A stretch of 64,000 nucleotides of DNA from Pseudomonadota bacterium (GCA_018262095.1 JAGTRW010000002.1:124001-188000); one strand, 5' to 3'. Positions 17,246-27,000 are shown, numbered from the stretch's first letter. Translations and numbers: made by a program. The notes: a model not told the origin generated them from the sequence alone.

Positions 17246-18886
17246 ATGACTTCCTCGCGCTACCCCCTTACCGCCCGTCGGCTGCTTGTCCCGGTACTGT
17301 TTTGCATCGCTCTGTCCATTTACCTCTTGGGTGGGGTGCTGGATGCGCAGTGGAGCGTTTACGCTGATCATGAACTTCGCTCCTACTGGGTTGGCCATCA
17401 AAGCTTGAGCTTGGCCGACATTCCGCGAATCATGCTGCAGACAGAAGTGGGGCATCCGGGGGAATTCACCCGCTACCGCCCAACCAATTATCTAATGTAT
17501 GCGCTGGAAGGCGTACTCTGGGGCGACAATCCCATGTGGCTGAATGGGGTGCGTTTAGCAAACTTGGCGACCTTTCTGGTTGTAACTGGTGTGGTGCTGT
17601 GTCGCTATTTCTCTTCCCTGATTACAGTTGGCCTGTGCGCCCTGTTGATGACAGCGCACTACTGGAAACACGTTTTGATCGGGTTTGGTGCCAATGAACA
17701 ATATATCCTATTGGTCGCCCCTATGTTTCTGTGGTCGTACGTGCGAATCTATCCAACAAGTTCTGCGGCACAGCGCCCTTCTGGCGCATCTCACTCGAGT
17801 CTGGGATGGTGGTTGCTTTGCTGTTTAAGCGCGGCCTTACTGGCTGGTATCAAAGAAAACATGACCATCGTGATTCTGCCGATGGCTTGGTTAGCGGGAC
17901 TCCATTGGCTACGGGTACGCCGATTGGATTTGCGTCTGGTACTCACAGTACTTACCTGCCTCACTATTGGTTTCATCATTGGCGCGGTCATGATTGGCGT
18001 ACGACAAGTTGGTACCGACTTTTACGGCAATTCGGTAACCCTAGGGCACCGTGTATCTACGTTGTTGATACAGACCACGAAATACCCGATGCCGATTATG
18101 CTATCCGTACTGCTAGGCTTGGGCCTAGTCGGATATCTTCGCGTTCCGACTGGCTCCAAGCCGCCAGTTTGCTCAGTTTTAGCATGCCATGCGCGCCGGC
18201 TTTTCCTGCCGCAGGCAGGATTGGTCGTGTTGTCGATTGCGCATATTTTCTTTTACGAGGGATGGCCTCTTGAGAGCCGCTACGCCTTCCCAGGCGAGTT
18301 TTTCGTATTCCTGACCGGCACCATCGTACTAAAATTCTCCTTGGAAGCAATACGTATCTGCTACCCATCCTATCAAGCCCGCTCCGATCTGTTTTTCGGC
18401 CTGGCCCTCATTTCGATTGCAATGTCTATGGGCTACAGCGGCATACGTAACCAAGTGGAGGCTTATACGGTTGCGAGCAGAGAATTTACCCAAACACTTA
18501 ATGCTATCGTGGCGCAAGCGAAGGCAAACCCAGATACTGCGATCGTCGTAGAATCTGCGACGCCTTACGATCTCGAACCCGTATTCAGCATCAACCGTTA
18601 TCTGTTGTCCTTTGAAGTTAACAACCCCATCTACTTGCGCCTGCACAACCTAGGCATTGCCAGTTTTCCTGACAATAGCTTCTTCCATGGTCTAATCCGA
18701 ACCTTAGAACACCTTTCCGCCGAGGGCGAGGTCTCATCGGTTCAAAGCGCTGGAACACTGCCGAGTCCATTTCTTGCCAAGTTCTCAAGGATTGATCGAT
18801 TTGAGCCGGCATTACCTTGTTTTTCTATTCAGCTTGCCCAAGCGCCAGTTCTAGACTGTAAACGACTCGGCACCGTAAAATACTAA
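17246..18886 (+). CDS. polytopic membrane protein, possibly GT-C glycosyltransferase-like
   Basis: A 546-residue protein with about ten predicted membrane helices and a soluble C-terminal segment of roughly 130 residues. The first periplasmic loop reads SVYADHELRSYWVGHQ, with acidic residues after helix 1 as in GT-C folds, but no family-specific motif is clear. It is one of only three intact plus-strand genes in the polysaccharide locus, running against its neighbours; its stop overlaps that of the convergent epimerase gene by two bases. No strong ribosome-binding site precedes the ATG. A role in glycan transfer is inferred from context; otherwise it is uncharacterised. Confidence 0.6.
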   Translation: MTSSRYPLTARRLLVPVLFCIALSIYLLGGVLDAQWSVYADHELRSYWVGHQSLSLADIPRIMLQTEVGHPGEFTRYRPTNYLMYALEGVLWGDNPMWLNGVRLANLATFLVVTGVVLCRYFSSLITVGLCALLMTAHYWKHVLIGFGANEQYILLVAPMFLWSYVRIYPTSSAAQRPSGASHSSLGWWLLCCLSAALLAGIKENMTIVILPMAWLAGLHWLRVRRLDLRLVLTVLTCLTIGFIIGAVMIGVRQVGTDFYGNSVTLGHRVSTLLIQTTKYPMPIMLSVLLGLGLVGYLRVPTGSKPPVCSVLACHARRLFLPQAGLVVLSIAHIFFYEGWPLESRYAFPGEFFVFLTGTIVLKFSLEAIRICYPSYQARSDLFFGLALISIAMSMGYSGIRNQVEAYTVASREFTQTLNAIVAQAKANPDTAIVVESATPYDLEPVFSINRYLLSFEVNNPIYLRLHNLGIASFPDNSFFHGLIRTLEHLSAEGEVSSVQSAGTLPSPFLAKFSRIDRFEPALPCFSIQLAQAPVLDCKRLGTVKY

Positions 18887-19821
18887 CCGTGCTTTTTCGC
18901 TGAATATATTTCTGCCCACAGCTCTTCGATTCCACGCTCAAATGTTACCTGTGGCAACCAACCGGAACACGCAAGCAAACGTCCAAAATTGAGCACGTTT
19001 GCTGCGACGTCGAATTTACGTTCTGGCTCATTACGAATACCGATCCTTAATCCGGCTGCTGTAGAAAAAGGTTCTATCGCATCAAGTACTTGACGATTGC
19101 TTCGCCCCACCCCAGAGCCAATATTGTAGGTATCGCCATCGGCCCCTCTTTCCAATGCGGCAACTATACCGCGCGCAACGTCGCTTACATGCACATAGTC
19201 ACGGATCGTTCCGTTCTCCCCAAAGACCAGAACATCCTCTCCTCGAGCGATATGCCCCATGGCAGTCGCAATGAATCCCTGCCCTGAGAACGGTTTTTGC
19301 CCGACCCCGTAGGCATTGGCGGGGCGAACGATATTAACCGGTACGCCATGAAGCCGATGGAACATCAACGCATAGCGTTCAATCGTTAGCTTGGTGATCC
19401 CATACGGAGAAACCGGGGATGTCGTCATTTCCTCCGTAATCGGCAGCCTGTCTGCCGGGCCGTAAACCGTGCCGCCGGAGGAGACAATCATGGCTCGCCG
19501 CAAACCGTCTAGTTCGCGCAAGACCTCCATCAAGCCGATGCACGGGGGAAGATTCGCCTGCAGATCGAAAAGAGGGGCAACAAAACTAGTCTGAGGAACT
19601 GTCGCGTAGGCGAGATCAATCACCTCCTGGCAATCCTGCAAGACTCCTTTTAACGACTCTCGATTGCCGTAGTCGCACGATACATAATCCACCCCTTGCA
19701 ACATGGCAGGGCTTGGGATGGGCCGCCTACCCAGGACGACGACATCGCGCCCGGTGGCTCGCAACTCCTTCGTCAGGTAACGCCCGATGAAACCCGCACC
19801 ACCAATTACACAACAACGCAT
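18883..19821 (-). CDS. NAD-dependent epimerase/dehydratase (UDP-hexose 4-epimerase-like SDR)
   Basis: The start at 19821 is supported by GGAGGG eight bases upstream; a longer frame to 19872 has no such site. The 312-residue product has the Rossmann motif CVIGGAGFIGRYLTKEL, the catalytic Ser in MIVSSGGTVYGP and SPYGITKLTIERY (YxxxK), then RPANAYG and RDYVHVSDVARGI. These are the landmarks of the extended SDR family that contains GalE and related 4-epimerases/reductases. It likely supplies an epimerised or reduced UDP-sugar to the glycosyltransferases around it. The substrate (Glc/Gal or the N-acetyl forms) cannot be told from sequence alone. Confidence 0.82.
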   Translation of the reverse strand: MRCCVIGGAGFIGRYLTKELRATGRDVVVLGRRPIPSPAMLQGVDYVSCDYGNRESLKGVLQDCQEVIDLAYATVPQTSFVAPLFDLQANLPPCIGLMEVLRELDGLRRAMIVSSGGTVYGPADRLPITEEMTTSPVSPYGITKLTIERYALMFHRLHGVPVNIVRPANAYGVGQKPFSGQGFIATAMGHIARGEDVLVFGENGTIRDYVHVSDVARGIVAALERGADGDTYNIGSGVGRSNRQVLDAIEPFSTAAGLRIGIRNEPERKFDVAANVLNFGRLLACSGWLPQVTFERGIEELWAEIYSAKKHG

Positions 19822-19875
19822 TCCAATTCCCTCCTGCGGCGTCGAATCGGTTCTGTTTTCATTCAAACGCACCCA

Positions 19876-21309
19876 TCAAGGGAACGCTGCCGAGTCAAAA
19901 TTATTCGACTGGAGAATCGCCTCGTATTTTCTACCAATCACCGCCCATGTAAATTGACTTTTCCAGCGTTCCCGCCCTGCTTCGCCGAGTATTTTGAGAA
20001 GATCGCTATCGCACATACATTTTTTCATCGCCGTCGCCAATACAGACGGATCGACCCGAGTGTAGCCATAGTCGTCTTTTGGCGCTGCGCACATAACGCC
20101 GCCCTCGGTCCAGCGAGCTATTTCCTCCGCATTGCCGACTGGCACTGACAAAAACGGAGTCCCTGCGGCAACCGATTCGAACAAGACGAGAGGTGAGTAT
20201 TCGACATTGGACGCAAAGACAAAGAGATCCGCGGCCATATATGCCTGCACAAGCTCTCCACGCGGCAAATCAAGTTGGAGGACGCGTTTGTTCTTCTGCT
20301 TCGATGCCTGCCCCATCCAATAGCCGAGTGGGTCCAGCGTCCGCTGGCAAGCCTTTGTCTTGGTTATGCAACTGCCGAGTCTTGACAGTACGATCAACTG
20401 CAAGCGGTTCTTAACACCGGCTAATCCCTCCCGCCGCATTACCCCAATCGAGCGATAAGCCAAGCCGCCTACACGTTTTCCTCGGCGCAGCAAGAAATCA
20501 CCCATACAAAGCGTAACACCCCAAGCTTTCCTCAGGTAACCTTCCTCTAATGCTGGGCTTTCAAGATCCTTGACCACATTACTTCTAATCACGCTGGCGG
20601 AAAGAGGCATGTTTCCGTTTAAAATCAAGGTCACGTGCTTTCCTCTTGAATCAAGAAGGGAAAAAGCTTCCGCAAGTTCCCGATGCCCTTTCATGCCGGT
20701 CATGCTGCCAACCGTCAGAAAGACGAAACTATCTTTTGGAATCGAATGCCGCCGCCTAAATGACGGATCGTTCGGAGCGGAAAACTCCACCTCGCTCGCG
20801 CCGTTAGGCAGGATGCTCCAGTTGGTTAATCCATGTGCGCGAGCGAAATCGATATCCCTATATTTTTCTGCATAAAAAATAAGGTGATCGAAACGCCTGA
20901 GAATATCCGGCAACTGCTCGAAGTAGCTCTTGTAAGACGGCTCATAAAGCCCTGAAAAGCCACAGGGAATGAATACCTTCCGTGCCTTGATCGTGTCCAA
21001 TACCGGCCAAAGCGCATCAAATGTCCATTGCTGTGCAGCCTTGATCAACAAGGCGTCACCGTCGAAAGAGGCAACGTACTCCTGATAGCGGGTTACCTCC
21101 CCCTCCATGCCTCGGACGGAATTTCCGCTCACACCGAATTGAGCTATCTTGACGCCGTTCAGCACATCGAAGCCACGATGGCTCAAGCGGGTTGTGGCGA
21201 CAGTCACATCGTGTCCCCACTGCACCATTCGCTCGGCGAGCTGCCTCATGACCTCCTGGACTCCGCCAACGCTTGGGTGGTAAAACTCGCAGCAAAACAA
21301 TAGACGCAT
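19876..21309 (-). CDS. glycosyltransferase family 4 (GT-B)
   Basis: The start at 21309 has GAGAGAGGG just upstream and begins MRLLFCCEFYHPSVGGVQEV, a typical GT4 N-terminus. The product of about 477 residues has FLTVGSMTGMKGHRELAEAF at the start of the donor domain and the E-x7-E block in VEYSPLVLFESVAAGTPFLS. It is longer than the other GT4 gene because of an insertion of about 70 basic residues between these blocks (around residues 255-330). It follows a GT2 gene by about 60 bases and precedes the epimerase, all on one strand. Donor and linkage are unknown. Confidence 0.83.
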   Translation of the reverse strand: MRLLFCCEFYHPSVGGVQEVMRQLAERMVQWGHDVTVATTRLSHRGFDVLNGVKIAQFGVSGNSVRGMEGEVTRYQEYVASFDGDALLIKAAQQWTFDALWPVLDTIKARKVFIPCGFSGLYEPSYKSYFEQLPDILRRFDHLIFYAEKYRDIDFARAHGLTNWSILPNGASEVEFSAPNDPSFRRRHSIPKDSFVFLTVGSMTGMKGHRELAEAFSLLDSRGKHVTLILNGNMPLSASVIRSNVVKDLESPALEEGYLRKAWGVTLCMGDFLLRRGKRVGGLAYRSIGVMRREGLAGVKNRLQLIVLSRLGSCITKTKACQRTLDPLGYWMGQASKQKNKRVLQLDLPRGELVQAYMAADLFVFASNVEYSPLVLFESVAAGTPFLSVPVGNAEEIARWTEGGVMCAAPKDDYGYTRVDPSVLATAMKKCMCDSDLLKILGEAGRERWKSQFTWAVIGRKYEAILQSNNFDSAAFP

Positions 21310-21371
21310 CCGACCCTCTCTCAATTCGCGACAACAATCAGAACAGCTTAACAATTCTAAATAGTAGCCAA

Positions 21372-22358
21372 CTAGTGATAAATTTTTCGCTTAACTTGGC
21401 GAAGAAACCTCACTACCGAACGAATAAAGCCAGCGTTGTGTCGGTACATGAAATACTGGTGGCTCAAACTGTTATTGCGTTGTTTCGCTCTATCCACGAC
21501 ATCGCACGCGGGATCATCTTGCCGACTACAACGCAAACCGGCTTGACTGATGATTGCCGCCATTCGTTTAAGGTTCGGCGAAGGGGAAAGCAGGTGGAGT
21601 GCGCCATGCGTCAGGGCCGCAATATCCTTCATATCACGCGTAGGAACACCATCGCCCACGCAATGAGCCAAATTTTCCGCGCATAGGAGAACCAACTTCT
21701 CGACGAAAGGATTTGGGCCAGTTCGAGACATGCTGGCCGGGACTTCCCTGTAAGCCAACAGCCGCTCGGAGAGATTCGCGACCTCATAGCCTCTAGCCAA
21801 ACGAGACCACAGCTCGTAATCTTCGGGCGGTTGTCTGGTCTTGTCCGTTGAATATCCACCGACAGCATCCAGCGCATCCTTTCGGAGCATCACTGAACTA
21901 TGAACGAAAGGATTGTTGAATAACAACTCAAAACGCAACGCCGCATTGACGGTCGGGTGATCATGGTTACGATCCGATCGCTTATCCCCCACCCAAATCT
22001 CAGCGCGCGTACCAAGCAAAGCGCAATCCGGATGGGCCTCCATGTACTCAAATTGCTCGGCGAAACGCGTGGGCATGGATAGATCATCCTGGTCTTGGCG
22101 CGCGATGTACCGCCCCCGAGCCAATCCAATCCCACGGTTAAGCGTTGCGGCCAAACCGATGTTTTCCTGCCGATACAGGCGAAGTCGCGGGTCGTTGATT
22201 TCTCCCAAAACCTCAGAAGAATTGTCTTTCGAACCGTCATCAATCACGATTAATTCAAAATCAGAGAACGTCTGTGTCAATACGGTCTGAATCGACTTCG
22301 CAACATCCTCAGCCCCGTTATAGACCGGCAAAATGACGCTGATGGACGGAACCGTCAT
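21372..22358 (-). CDS. glycosyltransferase family 2 (GT-A)
   Basis: A 328-residue GT-A enzyme starting MTVPSISVILPVYNGAEDVA, with FELIVIDDGSKDNSSEVL (nucleotide site) and YIARQDQDDLSMPTRF (DxD region) followed by EDYELWSRLARGY (likely catalytic-base region). The start overlaps the stop of the fucosyltransferase gene by four bases (ATGA), so the two are translationally coupled. The C-terminal 80 residues are basic and do not look membrane-spanning. It probably adds a hexose or deoxyhexose to the same repeat unit as its coupled GT11 partner. The exact sugar is unknown. Confidence 0.86.
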   Translation of the reverse strand: MTVPSISVILPVYNGAEDVAKSIQTVLTQTFSDFELIVIDDGSKDNSSEVLGEINDPRLRLYRQENIGLAATLNRGIGLARGRYIARQDQDDLSMPTRFAEQFEYMEAHPDCALLGTRAEIWVGDKRSDRNHDHPTVNAALRFELLFNNPFVHSSVMLRKDALDAVGGYSTDKTRQPPEDYELWSRLARGYEVANLSERLLAYREVPASMSRTGPNPFVEKLVLLCAENLAHCVGDGVPTRDMKDIAALTHGALHLLSPSPNLKRMAAIISQAGLRCSRQDDPACDVVDRAKQRNNSLSHQYFMYRHNAGFIRSVVRFLRQVKRKIYH

Positions 22359-23263
22359 AGTCTGATCCAGTCAGAGGGAATAAGATCTCTAGTATCAGTT
22401 GCTTCGTCGGAGAACCAGCGGTTAGGAGCAACTACTATTTTTTCTGGCGACGGATTGAGCCACGCCCCCCACCAACTAAATGAGCTGTTGGCGATAATGT
22501 GATGTGCGCACGATTTCATCAGCGCCATATCGTAAATACCTTGATCCGGCCCATTAGCCTGAACGAGCGTCATCGGGTACGCAATATCAAATTCTGACTT
22601 CACCCACCCATGGTCATCCGAGAAAATGAAAAAATGAGGGGTCGAAACCCTCTTGGCGATATAATCGATTGCAGATCGGTAATAGTCAGGCGAACATAGT
22701 CCGTGATATTTCGCGGTGTGTGCGTTGGTGACATAATCGCCCCGTCGGATATGCAAAGAAACCGCCGATTTTCCAACCGATGCGATCTGTTCCATTACAG
22801 CAAGGTTATTGGAGTCAGGCTGAACAGATAATGAAAAATCAACACGCAGTTCTCGATCGAAGTCTTTGAAATATCGCCAGCTTTGCCAATAGCCTTCCAA
22901 AACAACTGGGGCTAACAGGGTTTCGACGCGCCCGTCGTATGCAAAAGAATTTTCCTTGAAGACCTTCACAGTCTCTTTTCCAAAGTACCGGGGGAAGATA
23001 CGTCCAAAGAATGAACCTCTCGACTTGTTCTGCGTGTTAGCCAAATAATCAATGTCTCGTGGAGACACCTCCGCATTGATTAAATACCCCTCAAGCTCGT
23101 AACGCCGCAGATCATCAGAGTCGAAAGCGCTAATATCAAGAACCAAATTCCCGCCAGTTCGCAAGGAAATAGCTCGCCCAACAGCGTACTGGAACATCTG
23201 ATTACCAAGCCCCCCGATCAGCCGTGAGACGACAATCTGGCGTTTCCCTTCCTTACTAGGCAT
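22355..23263 (-). CDS. alpha-1,2-fucosyltransferase family (GT11), second copy
   Basis: The start at 23263 (MPSKEGKRQIVVSRL) has AAGGAA about eight bases upstream and overlaps the end of the methyltransferase gene by eight bases. The 302-residue product has LIGGLGNQMFQYAVGRAISL, VSLHIRRGDYVTNA and ANSSFSWWGAWLNP, the conserved GT11 blocks. It is clearly a different sequence from the GT11 at 5108-6022, not a recent duplicate. GDP-fucose would come from gmd/fcl about 4 kb upstream on the same strand. It belongs to the cluster with the Wzm/Wzt exporter. Confidence 0.9.
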   Translation of the reverse strand: MPSKEGKRQIVVSRLIGGLGNQMFQYAVGRAISLRTGGNLVLDISAFDSDDLRRYELEGYLINAEVSPRDIDYLANTQNKSRGSFFGRIFPRYFGKETVKVFKENSFAYDGRVETLLAPVVLEGYWQSWRYFKDFDRELRVDFSLSVQPDSNNLAVMEQIASVGKSAVSLHIRRGDYVTNAHTAKYHGLCSPDYYRSAIDYIAKRVSTPHFFIFSDDHGWVKSEFDIAYPMTLVQANGPDQGIYDMALMKSCAHHIIANSSFSWWGAWLNPSPEKIVVAPNRWFSDEATDTRDLIPSDWIRL

Positions 23264-24209
23264 CACGTTTCCTTGCCTCAATCAGGTACCCTACGGTAAA
23301 TTGCTCAACAAAGAATCTGTCATCCAATTCAGACAGCGTTTTTGGCAACCATTCTTTTAAAACATACAAAGCATTTTTTGTCACCACATTGCCTCCGGCC
23401 AGAATTGACGAAACCCTGTAATTTTCTTGGGCAACATGTTTCAGCAACCCGCCGATCGGCTTAATTTCTATTATGTCCAAGCCGAACTCTTCAAAATATC
23501 GCTCGAAAAAATACTTAGAAAATCCACCATAAAAATGATAGGGCTCCTGATGCACTCCACTCCCGAGTGGAGCCGTAACAATCATTACCCCCCCGGGAGT
23601 TATGAGCCGAGCGAGCTCCTTTATGGCAGAAATAGGATCAGGGACATGCTCGAGAACTTCCGTGCAAAGGACCGCATCAAATGATCCGTCCTCAACAGGT
23701 ATATTTGTTATATCACACACATAATCGAGCTTTCCGTAATCCCACGTTTCCTTTAACGGGCCGCTTTCACGCCCTAAATATTGGGCAAAATCCTGAGTCT
23801 CATATCGAGTATGATTAAGAAACGATTTATACCGGCACTGGCCAGCCCCTGCATCAAGAACACGCGCAGATGCCGGGATATTTTTTAACTTTTCCTGTAC
23901 CCATGCATCTCTTTCGTAGGAAGAGAAATTGACTATTTGATCCATCTGCTCGTCCGTAAGATGGAGATCAACGGACTTGGGATCTAAAATCTTGTTCAAT
24001 ACCGTGAGCGACTCCGAATCATTGAGAAACGGCAAAACATATAACACCTCGCTTATCACAGATCTAGCGCCTGTCGCCACAAAAGACCGAAGAATTTCTT
24101 TTAACAGAACCCTTGAGTCTTTTTCTAGCAACAGACCAATAGAATAGACGAAAAACTTGCGAAGCAATAGAGACCTAGTTTTTCGCAGGTAATTTAGAAC
24201 AGATGTCAT
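23256..24209 (-). CDS. SAM-dependent class I methyltransferase
   Basis: The 317-residue protein has a helical N-terminal region of about 110 residues with no recognised fold. A Rossmann core follows: SARVLDAGAGQCRYKSFL (motif I), FDAVLCTEVLEHVPDPISAI (post-motif region typical of Methyltransf_11) and RLITPGGVMIVTAPLGSG. It is the first gene after a 530-base gap downstream of wzt, and its end overlaps the fucosyltransferase start. A sugar or chain-end methyltransferase would fit an ABC-dependent O-antigen system, where terminal methylation often stops chain growth. That role is an inference. Confidence 0.8.
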   Translation of the reverse strand: MTSVLNYLRKTRSLLLRKFFVYSIGLLLEKDSRVLLKEILRSFVATGARSVISEVLYVLPFLNDSESLTVLNKILDPKSVDLHLTDEQMDQIVNFSSYERDAWVQEKLKNIPASARVLDAGAGQCRYKSFLNHTRYETQDFAQYLGRESGPLKETWDYGKLDYVCDITNIPVEDGSFDAVLCTEVLEHVPDPISAIKELARLITPGGVMIVTAPLGSGVHQEPYHFYGGFSKYFFERYFEEFGLDIIEIKPIGGLLKHVAQENYRVSSILAGGNVVTKNALYVLKEWLPKTLSELDDRFFVEQFTVGYLIEARKRDA

Positions 24210-24738
24210 AATTTATCTTTTTAATACTTTGTTTTAATAGACAAATACAATACTACATTAATGAACCGAAAACTCTCTTCTATCTTTACTATCAAAAACC
24301 ACCACAACCAGAATGCACCCGTTCTCAAAGCCCATCCCGAGTAAAGCCTCTAAGCACTCGCCCCATTGTTGAACAGAAAGGTGATACTTTCGTGCCACAG
24401 GGCAGATGAGTTCGATACAGAGCCAGAGGAGCTACCGAGGAAAGGTCTGAACAACTGCCGCCGAGGCTAGGCGCGCGCGTTAGAACGCAAAGGCGAGAGC
24501 TGCTGATACATAAAATGGAGTAGCCAGACACCGACTTGAGCACTAATTCACGCTTTTACCGCTTAATAGGTACATCGGATGACATGGCCAAATAAACCGC
24601 CACGATCCACCGAGAGATTATCACGTCCTCGCAATAACGAAATTATACGCCACCATGCGCCGATCTATTTAGAGTTCCCTTAGCGCTATAAAATTCAAAA
24701 CGATTAAACAAAAACCTCGGCGTTAAATGGCCCAATAG
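24210..24738. other. non-coding stretch between wzt and a methyltransferase gene
   Basis: About 530 bases with no gene I can support. A 72-codon minus-strand open frame at 24325-24543 has no recognisable family, an odd Ser/Cys-rich composition and no ribosome-binding site. The middle (about 24300-24540) is more GC-rich than the flanks, which may indicate a remnant of inserted DNA. The promoter for the downstream minus-strand group may lie between 24210 and 24300. Confidence 0.5.
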
Positions 24739-26055
24739 CTACTCAATTGAAACGCTCCATTTAAGACGCGGTCTTGTCGGGCCTGGTACATCACCTGACC
24801 AACCATGCCTGCGATCATCAGAGTTTGGGACTTCCATCATTTCAAATCTGAGCGCGTTAGGGAGAGAAAAATGTACAGGATCGGTCAACTCAAAGCTACT
24901 TAACACAGGGCACACTGAAAATCGCCCAATATTCACAAGAAACTCGGGAACCTCGCATACAGCCACATAAACACCGGCCAATTGTGGGGCAGATTTTTCC
25001 GGATAACTAACAAAAAACCGACCGCCATCTTCAGTGTAGAAATGAAAAGTCGGAACAACACGAAAATCTACAGATTTAAGCAAGCGGTAACGGACAACCA
25101 CTTTGAACGCCTTGTGGATCGGCAACATACTAGCCTTAACACCTTCGGAGTTTTCAATCCACCCCTCGATACATTTTATGTATTCATTATTTTCATGGTA
25201 AACCTCGGTCACCCCGGGAATATACTCAAAATGTTCACAGTGCCATTTTCTTTGTTCGGTTTCCGTCATTACCGTTCTAACGTACTCGGTAGCAGCCTCC
25301 TCAACGGGTGAGAATGAAATTAATCTACCATTCTTTAAATACAATGCTCGCTCACACATGGACTTAACCGTTGCCATGCTGTGACTGACAAAAATGACAG
25401 TCCTCCCGTCACCTGTTAGTTCCTTCATGCGCTCGGCACATTTTTTTTGAAAAGCCTGATCGCCGACAGACAATACTTCATCAACAATTAAAATATCTGG
25501 ATCAAGCCACGCTGAAACGGAAAACGCCAATCGCACATACATTCCGCTTGAGTAGAACTTCACAGGTGTGTCGATAAATTTTTCAACGCCGGAAAATTCA
25601 ACGATTTGATCAAATTTTCGTTGTATCTCTCTCCTAGGCATTCCAAGAATTGCACCGTTCAAATAGATATTCTCACGCCCAGATAGTTCAGGATGAAATC
25701 CCGTACCCACTTCGAGCAAACTGGCGACTTTTCCGCGAATGGAAACCTGGCCAGCCGTAGGCTCGGTAATACGGCTAAGTATCTTCAAGAGCGTTGACTT
25801 CCCGGCCCCATTCCCCCCAATAACGGCGATACGCTCACCTTCAAGCACCTTAAAGGAGATATCCTTTAAGGCCCAGAACTCTTCTGTACTTGAATTAACA
25901 TTTGGCTCCCCTTCATCTATCGGTGAGTGATTTTCCGTTCCGGTGAGCTTCGAAAAATAGCCCCCGATCACCTCGCGGATCGACTGCGCCCCCTTATTAA
26001 GATGGCTAATTACGTATCTCTTGGAGAGGCTCTCTACATCAATTGCAATTGACAT
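24739..26055 (-). CDS. wzt: polysaccharide ABC exporter ATP-binding protein (Wzt) with C-terminal carbohydrate-binding-like domain
   Basis: A 438-residue protein. The ATPase domain shows the Walker A GGNGAGKST (80-88), the signature YSSGMYVRLAFS and Walker B ILIVDEVL. Family markers include VASLLEVGTGFHPELSGREN and GDQAFQKKC, typical of the O-antigen/teichoic-acid exporter ATPases. Residues from about 265 form a beta-rich extension like the Wzt C-terminal domain that recognises the modified chain end in E. coli O9a/O8 types. It is located three bases after the permease gene wzm and is surely co-transcribed with it. The extension suggests export of a specifically terminated glycan. Confidence 0.93.
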   Translation of the reverse strand: MSIAIDVESLSKRYVISHLNKGAQSIREVIGGYFSKLTGTENHSPIDEGEPNVNSSTEEFWALKDISFKVLEGERIAVIGGNGAGKSTLLKILSRITEPTAGQVSIRGKVASLLEVGTGFHPELSGRENIYLNGAILGMPRREIQRKFDQIVEFSGVEKFIDTPVKFYSSGMYVRLAFSVSAWLDPDILIVDEVLSVGDQAFQKKCAERMKELTGDGRTVIFVSHSMATVKSMCERALYLKNGRLISFSPVEEAATEYVRTVMTETEQRKWHCEHFEYIPGVTEVYHENNEYIKCIEGWIENSEGVKASMLPIHKAFKVVVRYRLLKSVDFRVVPTFHFYTEDGGRFFVSYPEKSAPQLAGVYVAVCEVPEFLVNIGRFSVCPVLSSFELTDPVHFSLPNALRFEMMEVPNSDDRRHGWSGDVPGPTRPRLKWSVSIE

Positions 26056-26058
26056 TGC

Positions 26059-26883
26059 TCAAATCACATCCGCAAAAGTAGCCTCTGATTTTCGAAAAAA
26101 CCGCAGACCGGTCACTAAAACCAACATGCTGAAACATACAGCAAATAGAACTCCTGTCCAGTAGATATCTTTCTCCCCCAGGATGCTCCACCTGAATCCA
26201 TCAATTATTCCAACCATTGGATTAAGGTAATAAATCACTCGCCACTTCTCGGGGATCAGATTGGTAGCATAGCCGACAGGAGATGCATAAACTCCAAGCT
26301 GCAGGAAGAAAGGAACCAGATGGCGGAAGTCCCGATAACGCACCGTTAGCGCAGCCGCCCACAAGCCAAGTCCAAAGGCGCAGACCGCTGTAAGCATTGT
26401 AAACATTGGAAAAAAGAGAATTTTCCAGGTCGGAAAATAACCATACCAAAATAGCAATGCAACGAGAAGCGAACAGGAAATTGCGAAGTCAACGATGCAA
26501 ACAAGAAGCGTGCTTGCAGGCACGATCAACCGGGGGAAATAGACCTTTGACAAAAGATGCGCATTGGATACCAAGCTGTTGCTGCAATCACTTAAGGCGC
26601 TGGAAAAAAAACTCCACGGCAACAGCCCTGTGAATACGAGAAGTGAATATGGCATATTATTGGAAGGTAAGTTCGCGATTCTTCCAAAGACTACGGTAAA
26701 CACCAGCATTGTTAATAGCGGGCGAATCAGGACCCAACTTGCACCAACGACCGTCTGCTTATACCGAACGAGTATGTCACGCCAAGCGAGGAAAAAAAAC
26801 ATTTCACGGTGACGCCAGATATCTCGCCAATAGTTTTTTATGGTCACTCCGTTGGTCAAGATAAGCACTTCAAGTTCAGCCAC
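26059..26883 (-). CDS. wzm: polysaccharide ABC exporter permease (Wzm, ABC-2 type)
   Basis: The 274-residue protein has six hydrophobic segments and begins with an amphipathic cytoplasmic stretch ending REMFFFLAWRDILVRYKQTV, which leads into GASWVLIRPLLTMLVFTVVF. This is the N-terminal signature of ABC-2 type O-antigen/polysaccharide permeases. The last loop carries NPMVGIIDGFRWSILG, also conserved in Wzm proteins. It pairs with the Wzt ATPase encoded immediately downstream. Together they move a completed, undecaprenyl-linked polysaccharide across the inner membrane. Confidence 0.93.
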   Translation of the reverse strand: MAELEVLILTNGVTIKNYWRDIWRHREMFFFLAWRDILVRYKQTVVGASWVLIRPLLTMLVFTVVFGRIANLPSNNMPYSLLVFTGLLPWSFFSSALSDCSNSLVSNAHLLSKVYFPRLIVPASTLLVCIVDFAISCSLLVALLFWYGYFPTWKILFFPMFTMLTAVCAFGLGLWAAALTVRYRDFRHLVPFFLQLGVYASPVGYATNLIPEKWRVIYYLNPMVGIIDGFRWSILGEKDIYWTGVLFAVCFSMLVLVTGLRFFRKSEATFADVI

Positions 26884-27000
26884 CTAAAATACCCCACGTA
26901 AAAGTTAGCTCACTGCATCGAACACGGAAATTTGTTATCTTCATTCTCGGATCTGGCAAACAACTACAGAGTTCTCTGCGTTCTGGACAATTTTTACCCA

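Noticed and set aside
24325-24543. 72-codon minus-strand open frame as a small gene
   Set aside because: No ribosome-binding site, no family, unusual Ser/Cys composition.
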